Shown: positions 34,009 to 42,288 of the stretch, one piece after another
How the letters are laid out: each line of letters opens with the position of its first letter
Numbering within the stretch: position 1 is the stretch's first letter
Source: an uncultured Candidatus Melainabacteria bacterium
Lineage (GTDB): Bacteria > Cyanobacteriota > Vampirovibrionia > Gastranaerophilales > Gastranaerophilaceae
Direction of reading: 5' to 3'
DNA length: 64,000 nt
Assembly: GCA_932182025.1 (NCBI GenBank)
Contig: CAKNXK010000027.1
Coordinates: forward strand, 1-64,000
Program-made: the position numbers and the translations under genes
Notes under the pieces: model-generated
Database searches by the model: none
Seen by the model: only the letters and a program-made list of their open reading frames with translations
What the model was told of the DNA's origin: nothing

Positions 34009-36531
34009 TTAAATAAGCTCGGTTCTATCAACTTCTTTTGTTGTTACGAATTTAACAATATCGCCTTCTTGGATATCATTAAACTTAACAAACGAAATAC
34101 CGCATTCAAAACCTTGAGCAACTTCTTTAACATCGTCTTTGAAACGTTTAAGCTGATCAACCGCACCTTTGAATACTTCTTTACCATTGCGGTAAATTGT
34201 AGCAGTATCGTTTCTGTTAATCTTACCTTCTGTAACGTAACAACCAGCAATCTTAACTGTTTTACCAATAGTGAAGATTTGACGGATTTCAACCTGACCG
34301 GTAACAATTTCTTTAACCTCAGGAGATAAAAGTGAAATCATTGTCTTTTCAATATCTTCAAGGATTTGATAGATAATATCGTATTTCTTGATAGTTACGC
34401 CTTCGCGTTCAGCAGCTGCAAGAGCGTTTGAGTCTTCTTTTACAGTAAAACCAAGAATCAATGCACTTGAAGCAGAGGCAAGCATAACGTCTGCTTCTGA
34501 AATATCACCAACACCAACGTGGATGATTTTTGTATTAATTTCATCAGACTCAAACTGAGCAATAGCTTGAGCAACAGCTTCAGCAGAACCGTGAGTATTA
34601 GCTTTAATAATCAAGTTCAATTGAGTTGCACCGTCTTCTGCTGCACCTGATTCGCGTCTCATATGAGCAGGAAGCATAGCATCCAGACGTTTGTTACGTT
34701 CACGTTCTTTACGCTTATCAATAATAGCTTTCATTTCTTTTTCGTTCTGAACAACTTCAAAATAATCACCCGCGTTAGGAACTTCTGTTAAACCTAAAAT
34801 CTCAACAGGAGTTGACGGTTCAGCTTTTTGAATTCTTTCACCTGAGTCTGAAAGCAATGCTCTTACACGTCCGCAAGCGGTACCAACAACAATACAGTTA
34901 CCTGTTCTTAGTGTACCGTTTTGAACAAGAAGTGTCGCAACAGGACCTTTACCTTTGTCTAAGTTAGCTTCAATTACAACACCTGATGCTTCAGCCTTAG
35001 GATTAGCTTTCAAATCTTGAACTTCTGCAACAAGCAAGATGTATTCAAGAAGTTCATCAATACCCAAACCTTGAAGCGCAGAAACTTTAACGGTAATTGT
35101 ATCACCGCCCCAAGCTTCAGGAACAAGTCCGTGTTCGGTTAATTGCTGTAAAATTCTGTCAGGATCAGCGCCTGCTTTATCGATTTTGTTAACAGCAACA
35201 ATAATAGGAACTTCTGCTGCTTTTGCGTGGTTAATAGCTTCAATTGTTTGAGGCATTATACCGTCGTCAGCCGCAACAACAAGAATTGCGATATCTGTTG
35301 CTTTAGCACCACGTGCACGCATTTCTGTAAACGCTTCGTGACCAGGAGTATCAACAAAAACAATTTTTCTTTCTTGCTTATTATCAAGATAAACTGTGTA
35401 TGCACCAATTGACTGTGTGATACCGCCGACTTCGGTTGCAACAATTTTGTGTTTAGAAGCACGAATACTGTCCAGCAATGTTGTTTTACCGTGGTCAACG
35501 TGACCCATAATTGAAACAACAGGTGCACGTTTTTTGAGTAATTTTTTATCAACTTCAGTAAGAGCTTTCTGTTTTTGTTCTTTTTCAAGCTCTTCTTCCA
35601 TAAATGCTTCGATATCTTCTTCAAGAACCTCAAGTTCGTATTCTTCACAAACTTTTTTGATTGTTTCGACATCAATAAGTTGGTTTACTGTTGCCATAAC
35701 CCCTTGGAACATAAGAAATCTAACGATTTCTGCAGGGGTTTTTTGGATTTTATCAGCAAGCTCTTGAATAGTCATTGGCTGATTTACAACAATTGATTTT
35801 ACTGCTTCTTTTTCTTCTTCTTTATGAGAACGTTTTTTGTGTTTTTGGGCAGCAGCTTTTTCCAAAGAAATCATTTCCTGATCTTCTTTTTTAGAATTGA
35901 AATCTTTTTCTTTCTTTTTATTATCAGTTTTCTTTTTAGATTGACCTTTTCCTTCGTAAATTTCTTGAGGAATAATACGTCTTTCCACAAGCTTCTTTTC
36001 ACCGTTTTGTTGGTTTTTGTTAAAAGGTTTTCTTTCACCTCTTTCAGGTTTTTTATCACCGTCTTTTTGAACAGGTTTTGGAGGAGCTTTTCTTACGATT
36101 TCAATCCTTGATTGGTTTTTAGGATATTCGATTTTTGTTCTTTCAACTCTAACAACCGGTTTTTCAGCTTTTTTAACAGCCGGAGCTTCTTCAACTTTTG
36201 GCTGCGGTTTTTCTACAACTTCGATTTTAGGAGCTTTTTCTACTCTTTGAACTCTTTCGATACGTTCAACTTTTGGAGCTTCCTTTTTAGGCTCTTGCTT
36301 AACAACTTCCGGCTCATCAGCAGTTTTTGCTTTTTTAACAATAAACGCTTTTTTTGCAGAAGTTTTCTTCGGCGCCAAGCCTAAATGTTCTTTTAGTTTA
36401 CGTATTTGATCAGGCATCACAGTGTTCGAGTGCGATTTAACCGTAATCGATATTTCTGCGAACTTTTCTATGACTTCTTTGCTTGTCATATTGAGTTCTT
36501 TTGCTAATTCACTAACTCTTAAACTGTCCAT
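34009..36531 (-). CDS. infB: Translation initiation factor IF-2
   Basis: This 840-residue protein has an N-terminal IF2N domain (MDSLRVSELAKELNM), a long Lys/Glu/Pro-rich linker (about 60-260), a second IF2N-like domain (MTIQELADKIQKTPAEIVRF), the G domain (IMGHVDHGKTTLLDSI, DTPGHEAFTEM, NKIDK) and the C-terminal initiator-tRNA domains. It places fMet-tRNA on the 30S subunit. ATG 36531 is supported by AAAGGA 8 nt upstream and overlaps the ylxR end by 20 nt; an ATG at 36549 is the alternative. Confidence 0.95.
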   Translation of the reverse strand: MDSLRVSELAKELNMTSKEVIEKFAEISITVKSHSNTVMPDQIRKLKEHLGLAPKKTSAKKAFIVKKAKTADEPEVVKQEPKKEAPKVERIERVQRVEKAPKIEVVEKPQPKVEEAPAVKKAEKPVVRVERTKIEYPKNQSRIEIVRKAPPKPVQKDGDKKPERGERKPFNKNQQNGEKKLVERRIIPQEIYEGKGQSKKKTDNKKKEKDFNSKKEDQEMISLEKAAAQKHKKRSHKEEEKEAVKSIVVNQPMTIQELADKIQKTPAEIVRFLMFQGVMATVNQLIDVETIKKVCEEYELEVLEEDIEAFMEEELEKEQKQKALTEVDKKLLKKRAPVVSIMGHVDHGKTTLLDSIRASKHKIVATEVGGITQSIGAYTVYLDNKQERKIVFVDTPGHEAFTEMRARGAKATDIAILVVAADDGIMPQTIEAINHAKAAEVPIIVAVNKIDKAGADPDRILQQLTEHGLVPEAWGGDTITVKVSALQGLGIDELLEYILLVAEVQDLKANPKAEASGVVIEANLDKGKGPVATLLVQNGTLRTGNCIVVGTACGRVRALLSDSGERIQKAEPSTPVEILGLTEVPNAGDYFEVVQNEKEMKAIIDKRKERERNKRLDAMLPAHMRRESGAAEDGATQLNLIIKANTHGSAEAVAQAIAQFESDEINTKIIHVGVGDISEADVMLASASSALILGFTVKEDSNALAAAEREGVTIKKYDIIYQILEDIEKTMISLLSPEVKEIVTGQVEIRQIFTIGKTVKIAGCYVTEGKINRNDTATIYRNGKEVFKGAVDQLKRFKDDVKEVAQGFECGISFVKFNDIQEGDIVKFVTTKEVDRTELI

Positions 36532-36754
36532 CCAATAATCCTTTCGCATCCTCGGATGTTTTTAATATCCGATTCAGTTTATTTTTCTTTAATGCCTTTT
36601 CTATACAACTTTGATTATAACAAAGATATGCTGATCTGCCAAATGTTTTGGAATCAGGGTTCAAAACCAGTTTGCCTGTTTGAAACTCTTTAGTTATCTT
36701 TATCATATCCTCACGGGGTTTCAGCTCCCCGCATCCAACACATTTTCTTATCAA
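36512..36754 (-). CDS. ylxR: YlxR-family RNA-binding protein
   Basis: This 80-residue protein has the DUF448/YlxR pattern RKCVGCGELKPREDMIKI and GRSAYLCYNQSCIEKAL. YlxR proteins bind nucleic acid and are usually encoded between nusA and infB; here the gene overlaps infB but nusA is not upstream. The start is TTG at 36754, served by AAAGGA; the nearby ATG meets a stop after two codons. Confidence 0.88.
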   Translation of the reverse strand: MIRKCVGCGELKPREDMIKITKEFQTGKLVLNPDSKTFGRSAYLCYNQSCIEKALKKNKLNRILKTSEDAKGLLDGQFKS

Positions 36755-36768
36755 TACATATCCTTTAG

Positions 36769-37122
36769 TTGTTTTGCTTAAGTAAATTATACATTAAACA
36801 AAGATTTTTTGAAAAAATTTTAATAAAAACAAGTAGAACGCAGGTCATTCAAAACATTAGAAAGAAAAAATCAAGTTCGTTGAATGATATTGCTTTTAAA
36901 CGTGGTGGCGTTACATCCGCAACATTAAGCCGTATAGAAAATGGATTAGTTGATTTTAAGTTTTCTACTCTGCTCAATCTTGCACATACACTAGATGTTT
37001 CTTTAATAGAATTATTTGAAAATTATACATTTACACCTCTGCTTCTTCTGAGAATCACCCTTAATATAATAACCTGTACGATATTAAAATGCAACTCAAT
37101 GAAAGTAAACAATTACTATTAA
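36769..37122 (+). CDS. XRE-family HTH protein, TTG start, possibly degraded
   Basis: The core RTQVIQNIRKKKSSSLNDIA with TSATLSRIENGLVDFKFSTL and LDVSLIELFEN is a clear XRE helix-turn-helix. However the only in-frame start before it is TTG at 36769, without a Shine-Dalgarno, and the last 30 residues (after LFEN) run into the next gene with an unnatural composition. It may be a decayed copy of the neighbouring HTH gene at 37089, with which it shares SxIENG(L/I)V. Expression is uncertain. Confidence 0.45.
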   Translation: MFCLSKLYIKQRFFEKILIKTSRTQVIQNIRKKKSSSLNDIAFKRGGVTSATLSRIENGLVDFKFSTLLNLAHTLDVSLIELFENYTFTPLLLLRITLNIITCTILKCNSMKVNNYY

Positions 37123-37364
37123 GCAAAAAGCTCGGTAAACTTTTTAGAAGATTACGTATAAATAATACCAATTTATCCATAAATAAATTAGCAGAAAGCT
37201 ATGATATAGCAAGGGGCAATTTAAGCAAAATTGAAAATGGAATCGTCGAATGCAAATTTGTTACCGTATGGAAAATTGCTGAAGCTTTAAACATAAAATG
37301 TTCTGATGTTGTCAGAATTCTGGAAGAAGAATTAGGCGAAGATTTCAAGCTCATGGATGAGTAA
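37089..37364 (+). CDS. XRE-family HTH regulator
   Basis: This 91-residue protein has a standard XRE domain, LSINKLAESYDIARGNLSKI then ENGIVECKFVTVWKIAEALN, with an acidic C-terminus. TATAAT lies 18 nt upstream of the ATG. The gene converges on peptide cassette 4, whose promoter is covered by a 38-bp palindrome at 37619-37656. The protein is the natural candidate to bind that palindrome, but no direct evidence links them. Confidence 0.8.
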   Translation: MQLNESKQLLLSKKLGKLFRRLRINNTNLSINKLAESYDIARGNLSKIENGIVECKFVTVWKIAEALNIKCSDVVRILEEELGEDFKLMDE

Positions 37365-37418
37365 ATGAGCACAAAAACTTTATTTGATTGAAGACTTGAA
37401 AAATTTTAAAAATAGATT

Positions 37419-37605
37419 AAAATAAGAATACAGGCATGGGTGATGCGTACACCCATACCACTCGATTAACGGGTTTTGATGATAAGAACTAATGTTATTA
37501 CTAGCATTAGTTCTTCTGCATTGATTTCAACTAACATTTAAACCTCCTTTCGTTTAGTTGAAATGCGCGTTAAAATCTTTAGCCTGTATTCTATTTTAAA
37601 TGTAC
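37419..37605 (-). other. Hydrophobic-peptide cassette 4 (transcript)
   Basis: The leftward unit is closed by inverted repeats, GCCTGTATTCTATTTT at 37582-37597 and its near-complement at 37419-37435, so the RNA ends can pair. Between them lie AAAGGAGG, a 23-codon frame and a hairpin ATGGGTG/CACCCAT. End-to-end pairing is a known feature of type I toxin mRNAs such as hok and aapA, where it delays translation. Confidence 0.55.
37466..37537 (-). CDS. 23-residue hydrophobic peptide, cassette 4
   Basis: The peptide starts MLVEINAEELMLVITLVLII and ends KTR. AAAGGAGG stands just upstream of the ATG. AAGAACTAATG pairs with CATTAGTTCTT inside the coding sequence. The hydrophobic part aligns with the end of the cassette 3 peptide (EL-LxL-x-x-x-MLVLI). 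It is too short for family assignment. Confidence 0.5.
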   Translation of the reverse strand: MLVEINAEELMLVITLVLIIKTR

Positions 37606-37611
37606 AAATAT

Positions 37612-37656
37612 ATTATACCAAATAACGCAAATATATCAATATATTTGCGTTATTTG
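37612..37656 (-). promoter_or_regulatory. Cassette 4 promoter within a 38-bp palindrome
   Basis: Perfect 18-bp arms (CAAATAACGCAAATATAT and its complement) around a 2-nt centre occupy 37619-37656. On the minus strand the -35 TTGATA (37634-37639) sits at the palindrome centre and the -10 TATAAT is at 37612-37617, 16 nt apart. It has no following T run, so it reads as an operator more than as the prfA terminator. Confidence 0.65.
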
Positions 37657-37700
37657 CTTTCAAAAAATTAAGAGACAGGGTATAAATCCCGTTTTACTTT

Positions 37701-38786
37701 TTACGCATCAACTTCTGCAAGTTTTTCCAATTTTAATTTTTGGTCATATTCAACCAACAAATTAATCAAATCATCCAACTCGCCGTCGATAACAGTCCAA
37801 ACATTCAAGTTTTGACCAATTCTGTGGTCTGTCAAACGACCTTGAGGGAAGTTATATGTTCTGATACGTTCACTTCTGTCACCTGTACCTACTTGTGAAC
37901 GACGAAGGTCAGTGATTTCCTGCATCTGTTTTTGAACTTCCATATCATAAAGTTTCGCTTTCAAGATTTGGAGCGCACGTTCTTTGTTCTGCAATTGTGA
38001 ACGTTCTTCTGTACAGAAAATCATAATTCCTGTTGGTTTGTGGAAAACACGAGCAGCAGTTTCAACTTTGTTTACGTTTTGTCCGCCTGCTCCGCCTGAA
38101 CGTGCTGTTGTGATTTCTATATCATTCATATTAAGTTCAACTTCAACATCATCAACTTCCGGCATAACCGCAACCGTAGCAGTCGATGTATGAACTCTGC
38201 CTTGAGATTCTGTAGCAGGAACACGCTGTACACGGTGAACACCTGATTCGTATTTAAGACGAGAATAAATACTGTCACCTTTCATTGAAATAATAACTTC
38301 ACTTACACCACCTGCTTCACATTCGGTTTTTGATAAAACCTGAGTCTGCCAACCCATTTTATCAGCATATCTGATGTACATTCTCATCAAATCGCCCGCA
38401 AAAATGTTTGCTTCGTCACCACCTGCACCGCCGCGGATTTCCAACATAATATCCTTGTCATCCATCGGGTCGCGAGGAAGCAGAAGAACCTTCATTCTTT
38501 CTTCGTATTCAGGAAGTTTTGCTTCGTTTTCTTCCATTTCTATTTTAAGAAAAGAACGCATTTCTTCGTCTTTTTCTTCATAAATCATTTGTTTAGCTTC
38601 TTCAATAGCATCTGTAGCTTTTTTCCAAGCGTAATAAAGTTCAACGGTTTCTTCCATTGATTTTCTTTGTTTAGATAAATCTCTAAACTTATTATAATCT
38701 TGGATAACAGCAGGATCAGAAAGAGTTTCGCCTAATTCAATATAGCGCTTTTCTATCTGAATAATTTTATCTAACATATCTTTCAT
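37701..38786 (-). CDS. prfA: Peptide chain release factor 1
   Basis: This 361-residue class I release factor has the stop-codon recognition tripeptide PAT in RVPATESQGRVHTS (RF1-type, reading UAA and UAG) and the catalytic GGQ in ARSGGAGGQNVNKVET. The flanking helical domain and length are normal. An AGAGGT Shine-Dalgarno precedes the ATG at 38786. prmC and rpmE are not adjacent. Confidence 0.96.
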   Translation of the reverse strand: MKDMLDKIIQIEKRYIELGETLSDPAVIQDYNKFRDLSKQRKSMEETVELYYAWKKATDAIEEAKQMIYEEKDEEMRSFLKIEMEENEAKLPEYEERMKVLLLPRDPMDDKDIMLEIRGGAGGDEANIFAGDLMRMYIRYADKMGWQTQVLSKTECEAGGVSEVIISMKGDSIYSRLKYESGVHRVQRVPATESQGRVHTSTATVAVMPEVDDVEVELNMNDIEITTARSGGAGGQNVNKVETAARVFHKPTGIMIFCTEERSQLQNKERALQILKAKLYDMEVQKQMQEITDLRRSQVGTGDRSERIRTYNFPQGRLTDHRIGQNLNVWTVIDGELDDLINLLVEYDQKLKLEKLAEVDA

Positions 38787-38827
38787 AATTACTTACCTCT
38801 TTAAGGTAAGTATATCACAAAAAAGAT

Positions 38828-39787
38828 TTAAAACCGCAAACAAGCAGAACAATGGTTTGGAGCTTTTTGCTCTAAAACAGGGTTTTTAATATCACAACAC
38901 CCGATTTCGCAAAACTCACATCTCGGATGGAACTTGCAGCCGCTAATTTCTTCCTGAATACTTGGAGGAGCGCCTGCAATTGTTTTGAGTTTTTGAGCAG
39001 GATTATTTGAAGGCAAAGAGTTTAAAAGCGCTATTGAATACGGATGTTTCGGATTCTTAAAAAACTCATCCGCATTAGCCTGTTCAACAATATGTCCTGC
39101 ATACATTACTGTCACAGTATCAGTATAATTACTCACAAGCGCTAAATCGTGAGAAATTAATAGCACTGTTGTATCAAATTCTTGTTTTATATTCAAAATC
39201 AAATCCATAATCTGCTTTTGAATAGTTACATCTAAAGCTGTTGTCGGTTCGTCAGCAATAATTAATTCCGCGTTGCAGGCAAGTGCCATTGCAATAATAA
39301 TTCTCTGCTTCATCCCGCCCGAAAACTCATGGGGGTAAAAGTTAAATTTCTTTTCTGCTTCGGGAATTTTAACCAAATCCATAACCTCACGCGCTTTGCG
39401 CATAGCCTGTCGGTCAGAAACTTTCGAATGGGCTTTTATTGACTCAATTAACTGATTACCAATTGTATACAAAGGATTTAATGATGTCATAGGATCTTGA
39501 GGAATAAGCGCAATTTTATTTCCGCGAAGCTCGCGCATCTGTTTTTCTTTGTAATCTAAAAGATTTTCTCCTTTGAAAATAATTTCTCCGCTTTTAATAA
39601 AGGCTGTTTTAGGCAAAAGTCCCATAACAGACATTGCGGTCATTGTTTTACCGCAGCCTGATTCACCCACAATCGAATGAATTTTACCTTTCTCAAAACA
39701 AAGATTTATATCATACAAAGCCTGATAATTTTCATCCTCGCCTCGAAAAAACAAATTGAGGTTTTTTATTTCCAAAAGATTAGCCAT
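38828..39787 (-). CDS. Oligopeptide/dipeptide ABC transporter ATP-binding protein
   Basis: This 319-residue ATPase is of the DppD/OppD type: Walker A GESGCGKT, Q-loop IPQDPMTSLNP, signature FSGGMKQR, Walker B LIIADEPT, switch His in ISHDLALV, and the C-terminal oligopeptide domain with a Cys cluster (CKFHPRCEFCEIGCC). It powers peptide or nickel uptake at the inner membrane. No permease or binding-protein gene is adjacent, so it must pair with subunits encoded elsewhere. A TAAAAT hexamer 6 nt before the ATG suggests a leaderless start. Confidence 0.88.
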   Translation of the reverse strand: MANLLEIKNLNLFFRGEDENYQALYDINLCFEKGKIHSIVGESGCGKTMTAMSVMGLLPKTAFIKSGEIIFKGENLLDYKEKQMRELRGNKIALIPQDPMTSLNPLYTIGNQLIESIKAHSKVSDRQAMRKAREVMDLVKIPEAEKKFNFYPHEFSGGMKQRIIIAMALACNAELIIADEPTTALDVTIQKQIMDLILNIKQEFDTTVLLISHDLALVSNYTDTVTVMYAGHIVEQANADEFFKNPKHPYSIALLNSLPSNNPAQKLKTIAGAPPSIQEEISGCKFHPRCEFCEIGCCDIKNPVLEQKAPNHCSACLRF

Positions 39788-39904
39788 AAACCTATTTTAT
39801 ATTTAAAACATCACAAATGGAATAAGCGAGAAGGAGGATACTTGTAATTACAACATATTTGTACTAGAATATTGTAGTAAATTAGACATTGAGGGGTGTG
39901 GGAT

Positions 39905-41026
39905 ATGAAATTTGTTGCCGGTAAAGAAGATTTATTAAACGGTATTAGAATTGTCGAAAGAGCTACTGTTGTTAAAGGGTTACAACCTGTTCTTGCTAAC
40001 GTTTTAATCGAAACCGTAGACACAAATCAGATTAAACTAACTGCAACAGATTTTGACTTGTCAATCACAACATTAATTGATGCTAATGTTGAAGAAGAAG
40101 GTAAAATTACTCTTCCTGCAAAAAAACTCGGAGAAATCATCTCAAGATTACAAGACGAATTAATTAAAATCGAACTTAACGGTTCTGTTGCAACAATTAC
40201 CTGTAAAAACTCTAAATTCGATATCATCGGTATTTCTGCAAACGAATTCCCTCAAGTTGAAGAAAACATCTCCGAAGAAGATTCAATCGAAATCGAAACA
40301 AAACCGTTTACAAAAGCTATCCGTCAGGTAGTTTCAGCTGCTGCAGGATACGAAACAAACAATCTGCTTTCCGGTGTTGTTTGCGAAGTTAATAAAAATA
40401 TCTTAGAAATGGCTGCAACAGACGGTAACAGACTTGCAAGAGTCAGAGAAGTTGTTAAGAACAATTCTGTAGACAGCGAAAAAGTTTTTGAAATGCTTAT
40501 TTCATCAAAAGTACTTGCAGAACTTTCAAAAATCTCTGTTCTTGCTGAATCAGAAAATATTAAAATCTGCAAAGAAATGAAAAAAATTGTAATCACAATC
40601 GACAAAACAAAAATGATTACACGTCTTATGCAGGGTCAGTTCCCTAAATACAACCAGTTAATCCCACAAACCTTCCCTAAAGAAGCAAAGGTCAACAAAA
40701 GTGATTTAATCTCTGCGCTTGAAAGAGTTGCGGTTATGGTTAACGAAAAAAATAGTATTGTGAAATTTGAATTTGCAGATAATACACTTAAACTTTCGGG
40801 CGATTCCCCTGAAGCAGGTAATTCTCAAGACGAAATTGATGCTAAATACATGGGAGAACCTCTTGCAATTGCATTCAATTACAAATTTGTACTTGAGTTT
40901 TTAAAAATTGCAGAATCAGATGAAATCACTGTTCAGTTAAACACTCCTTTATCTGCAACAGTATTTGCACCATGCTCTGATGAAGATTATATTTATTTGG
41001 TAATGCCGGTACAACTAAGAAGCTAG
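39905..41026 (+). CDS. dnaN: DNA polymerase III beta sliding clamp
   Basis: This 373-residue protein has the three repeated clamp domains, from MKFVAGKEDLLNGI through the C-terminal YLVMPVQLRS that forms part of the binding pocket for clamp partners. The dimer encircles DNA and tethers polymerase. It is not next to dnaA here. The ATG at 39905 follows GAGGGG; an upstream GTG at 39896 is possible. Repeat element D starts just after its stop. Confidence 0.96.
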   Translation: MKFVAGKEDLLNGIRIVERATVVKGLQPVLANVLIETVDTNQIKLTATDFDLSITTLIDANVEEEGKITLPAKKLGEIISRLQDELIKIELNGSVATITCKNSKFDIIGISANEFPQVEENISEEDSIEIETKPFTKAIRQVVSAAAGYETNNLLSGVVCEVNKNILEMAATDGNRLARVREVVKNNSVDSEKVFEMLISSKVLAELSKISVLAESENIKICKEMKKIVITIDKTKMITRLMQGQFPKYNQLIPQTFPKEAKVNKSDLISALERVAVMVNEKNSIVKFEFADNTLKLSGDSPEAGNSQDEIDAKYMGEPLAIAFNYKFVLEFLKIAESDEITVQLNTPLSATVFAPCSDEDYIYLVMPVQLRS

Positions 41027-41029
41027 TAC

Positions 41030-41126
41030 CAACAGCACGAACCAGCTGGGAGTTCATTCCAAAGGAGCACTTGGAAGAACAAATTTAGTTAGTAGTTAAG
41101 CGGGATGTGCTCCGCCCAAAGGTTGA
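41030..41126 (+). repeat. Covarying-stem element, copy D (leuD leader)
   Basis: The core stem is GGAGCAC (41064-41070) with GTGCTCC (41107-41113). CCAACAGCACGAACC precedes it, CTTGGA follows the left arm, GTTAGTAGT lies in the loop and GCCCAAAGGTTGAAAA follows the right arm. The AAAGG just after the stem is the ribosome binding site of leuD (ATG 41132). It pairs as an inverted repeat with copy C on the other side of leuD. Confidence 0.7.
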
Positions 41127-41131
41127 AAAAA

Positions 41132-41629
41132 ATGAAAGGTACAGCACATAAATTTGGAGATAATATCTCAACAGACCATATAGCACCTGGACGTTTGTTT
41201 CATTTGCGTTCAGATTTACAAGAGTTTGCAAAACATGTTCTGGAAGACGCTGATGAAAATTTTGCCAAAACAATGAAAAAAGGTGATTTTGTTGTTGCAG
41301 GTAACAATTTTGGATTAGGTTCCTCACGTGAACACGCTCCGCAAATTATTAAAATCGCAGGCGTTAGTGCAGTAATCGCAAAATCTTTTGCAAGAATTTT
41401 TTATCGTAATGCAATTAATATCGGACTTTTAGCAATCGAATGCGACACTGACGGGATTGATGCAGGAGATGAATTAGAGCTTGATATCAAAGGCGGAACG
41501 CTTAAGAATTTAACCAAAGGAACAATCACCGCTATTGAACCGCTACCGGATGTCATGATAAGATTACTTAATGATGGCGGCTTAATCGAACACATTAAGA
41601 AAAACGGCGACCTTGTGTTACGCACGTAG
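41132..41629 (+). CDS. leuD: 3-isopropylmalate dehydratase small subunit
   Basis: This 165-residue protein has the LeuD swivel-domain pattern FGDNISTDHIAPGR, VVAGNNFGLGSSREHAPQII and FARIFYRNAINIGLL. With the iron-sulfur large subunit LeuC it isomerises isopropylmalate in leucine synthesis; a homoaconitase small subunit is a possible alternative. leuC is not adjacent. The ATG at 41132 is preferred; the in-frame ATG at 41105 lies inside element D. The gene is flanked on both sides by inverted copies of the covarying-stem element. Confidence 0.88.
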   Translation: MKGTAHKFGDNISTDHIAPGRLFHLRSDLQEFAKHVLEDADENFAKTMKKGDFVVAGNNFGLGSSREHAPQIIKIAGVSAVIAKSFARIFYRNAINIGLLAIECDTDGIDAGDELELDIKGGTLKNLTKGTITAIEPLPDVMIRLLNDGGLIEHIKKNGDLVLRT

Positions 41630-41724
41630 ACAAGGGTCGGACGACAACCGCGATATCACTGGCATGGCGTGAGACTACAAGTCGTCCTCAATGATAAAAC
41701 TGTAGGTGGGTTCGGGTTGGTTGG
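41630..41724 (-). repeat. Covarying-stem element, copy C
   Basis: Read on the minus strand the copy starts CCAACCAACCCGAACCCACC, then GGACGAC (41681-41687) with GTCGTCC (41639-41645), GCCAGTGAT in the loop, and GACCCTTGTC at its end. It begins directly after the leuD stop codon. Stem sequence is identical to copy B, while the loop differs. Confidence 0.7.
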
Positions 41725-41747
41725 AAAGTATTATATAGGAGAGAAAA

Positions 41748-42260
41748 ATGGCTGATAACAGAATTAATCTTAAATGTCCTGCATGCGGGAAACAAATGAC
41801 AAAGCTTTATATGCAAGAAGCAGGTGTTAATATTGATATTTGTTTGGACGGATGCGGCGGTATTTATTTTGATAACAGAGAGTTAGAAAAATTTGATGAA
41901 TCACATGAAAAAATTGACGAAATCATGGCTGCTATTGAAGGTAAGCATTTTGAACCGGCAGAAGATAAAGAAGTTCGCATATGTCCTGCTTGCGAAGCTC
42001 CAATGGCAAAAATGGGCGCTGCTAACGGAACAGTACAAATCGATGTCTGCCATAGCTGCGGCGGGAAATTTTTAGATAACAGCGAGCTTCAAACAATCAG
42101 AGAAACTGCTACAAAATCTGATTCTAAAGCTGAAATGCTTCTTGAAATAATGTATGAAGAAAATATGCGTGATGTTGTGCAAGTCCAAAGCAAAAAATCT
42201 ATTGCAAGAGAAAAACGAATAGGATTTTTTAGAGATTTAGCAACAAAGTATTTTACATAG
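41748..42260 (+). CDS. Double zinc-ribbon (TFIIB-type) protein
   Basis: This 170-residue protein has two zf-TFIIB-type ribbons: CPACGKQM...CLDGCGGIYFDNRELEKF (about 10-48) and CPACEAPM...CHSCGGKFLDNSELQTI (about 81-118). Each supplies two Cys pairs for one zinc ion, followed by the family FDxxEL helix. The C-terminal 50 residues are helical and basic. The role of this family is not established. AGGAGA precedes the ATG. Confidence 0.8.
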   Translation: MADNRINLKCPACGKQMTKLYMQEAGVNIDICLDGCGGIYFDNRELEKFDESHEKIDEIMAAIEGKHFEPAEDKEVRICPACEAPMAKMGAANGTVQIDVCHSCGGKFLDNSELQTIRETATKSDSKAEMLLEIMYEENMRDVVQVQSKKSIAREKRIGFFRDLATKYFT

Positions 42261-42261
42261 T

Positions 42262-42288
42262 AAAAAGCGAGGTTTAAACCTCGCTTTT
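42262..42288. terminator. Bidirectional terminator
   Basis: AAAAAGCGAGGTTT pairs with AAACCTCGCTTTT between the zinc-ribbon gene and the convergent HAD gene. Confidence 0.8.

Noticed and set aside
35824..36384. Phe-rich frames opposite the infB linker
   Set aside because: They are the mirror of the Lys/Glu-rich codons of the IF-2 linker; composition and position mark them as shadows.
36769..37364. A single frameshifted protein made from the two XRE frames
   Set aside because: Each frame carries a complete HTH and the second has its own ATG, so they are two domains in tandem, not one broken gene.
41630..41724. Integron attC-like site after leuD
   Set aside because: It is a hairpin after a stop codon, but the GTTRRRY/RYYYAAC core sites are absent, orientation varies between copies and there is no cassette array or integrase.
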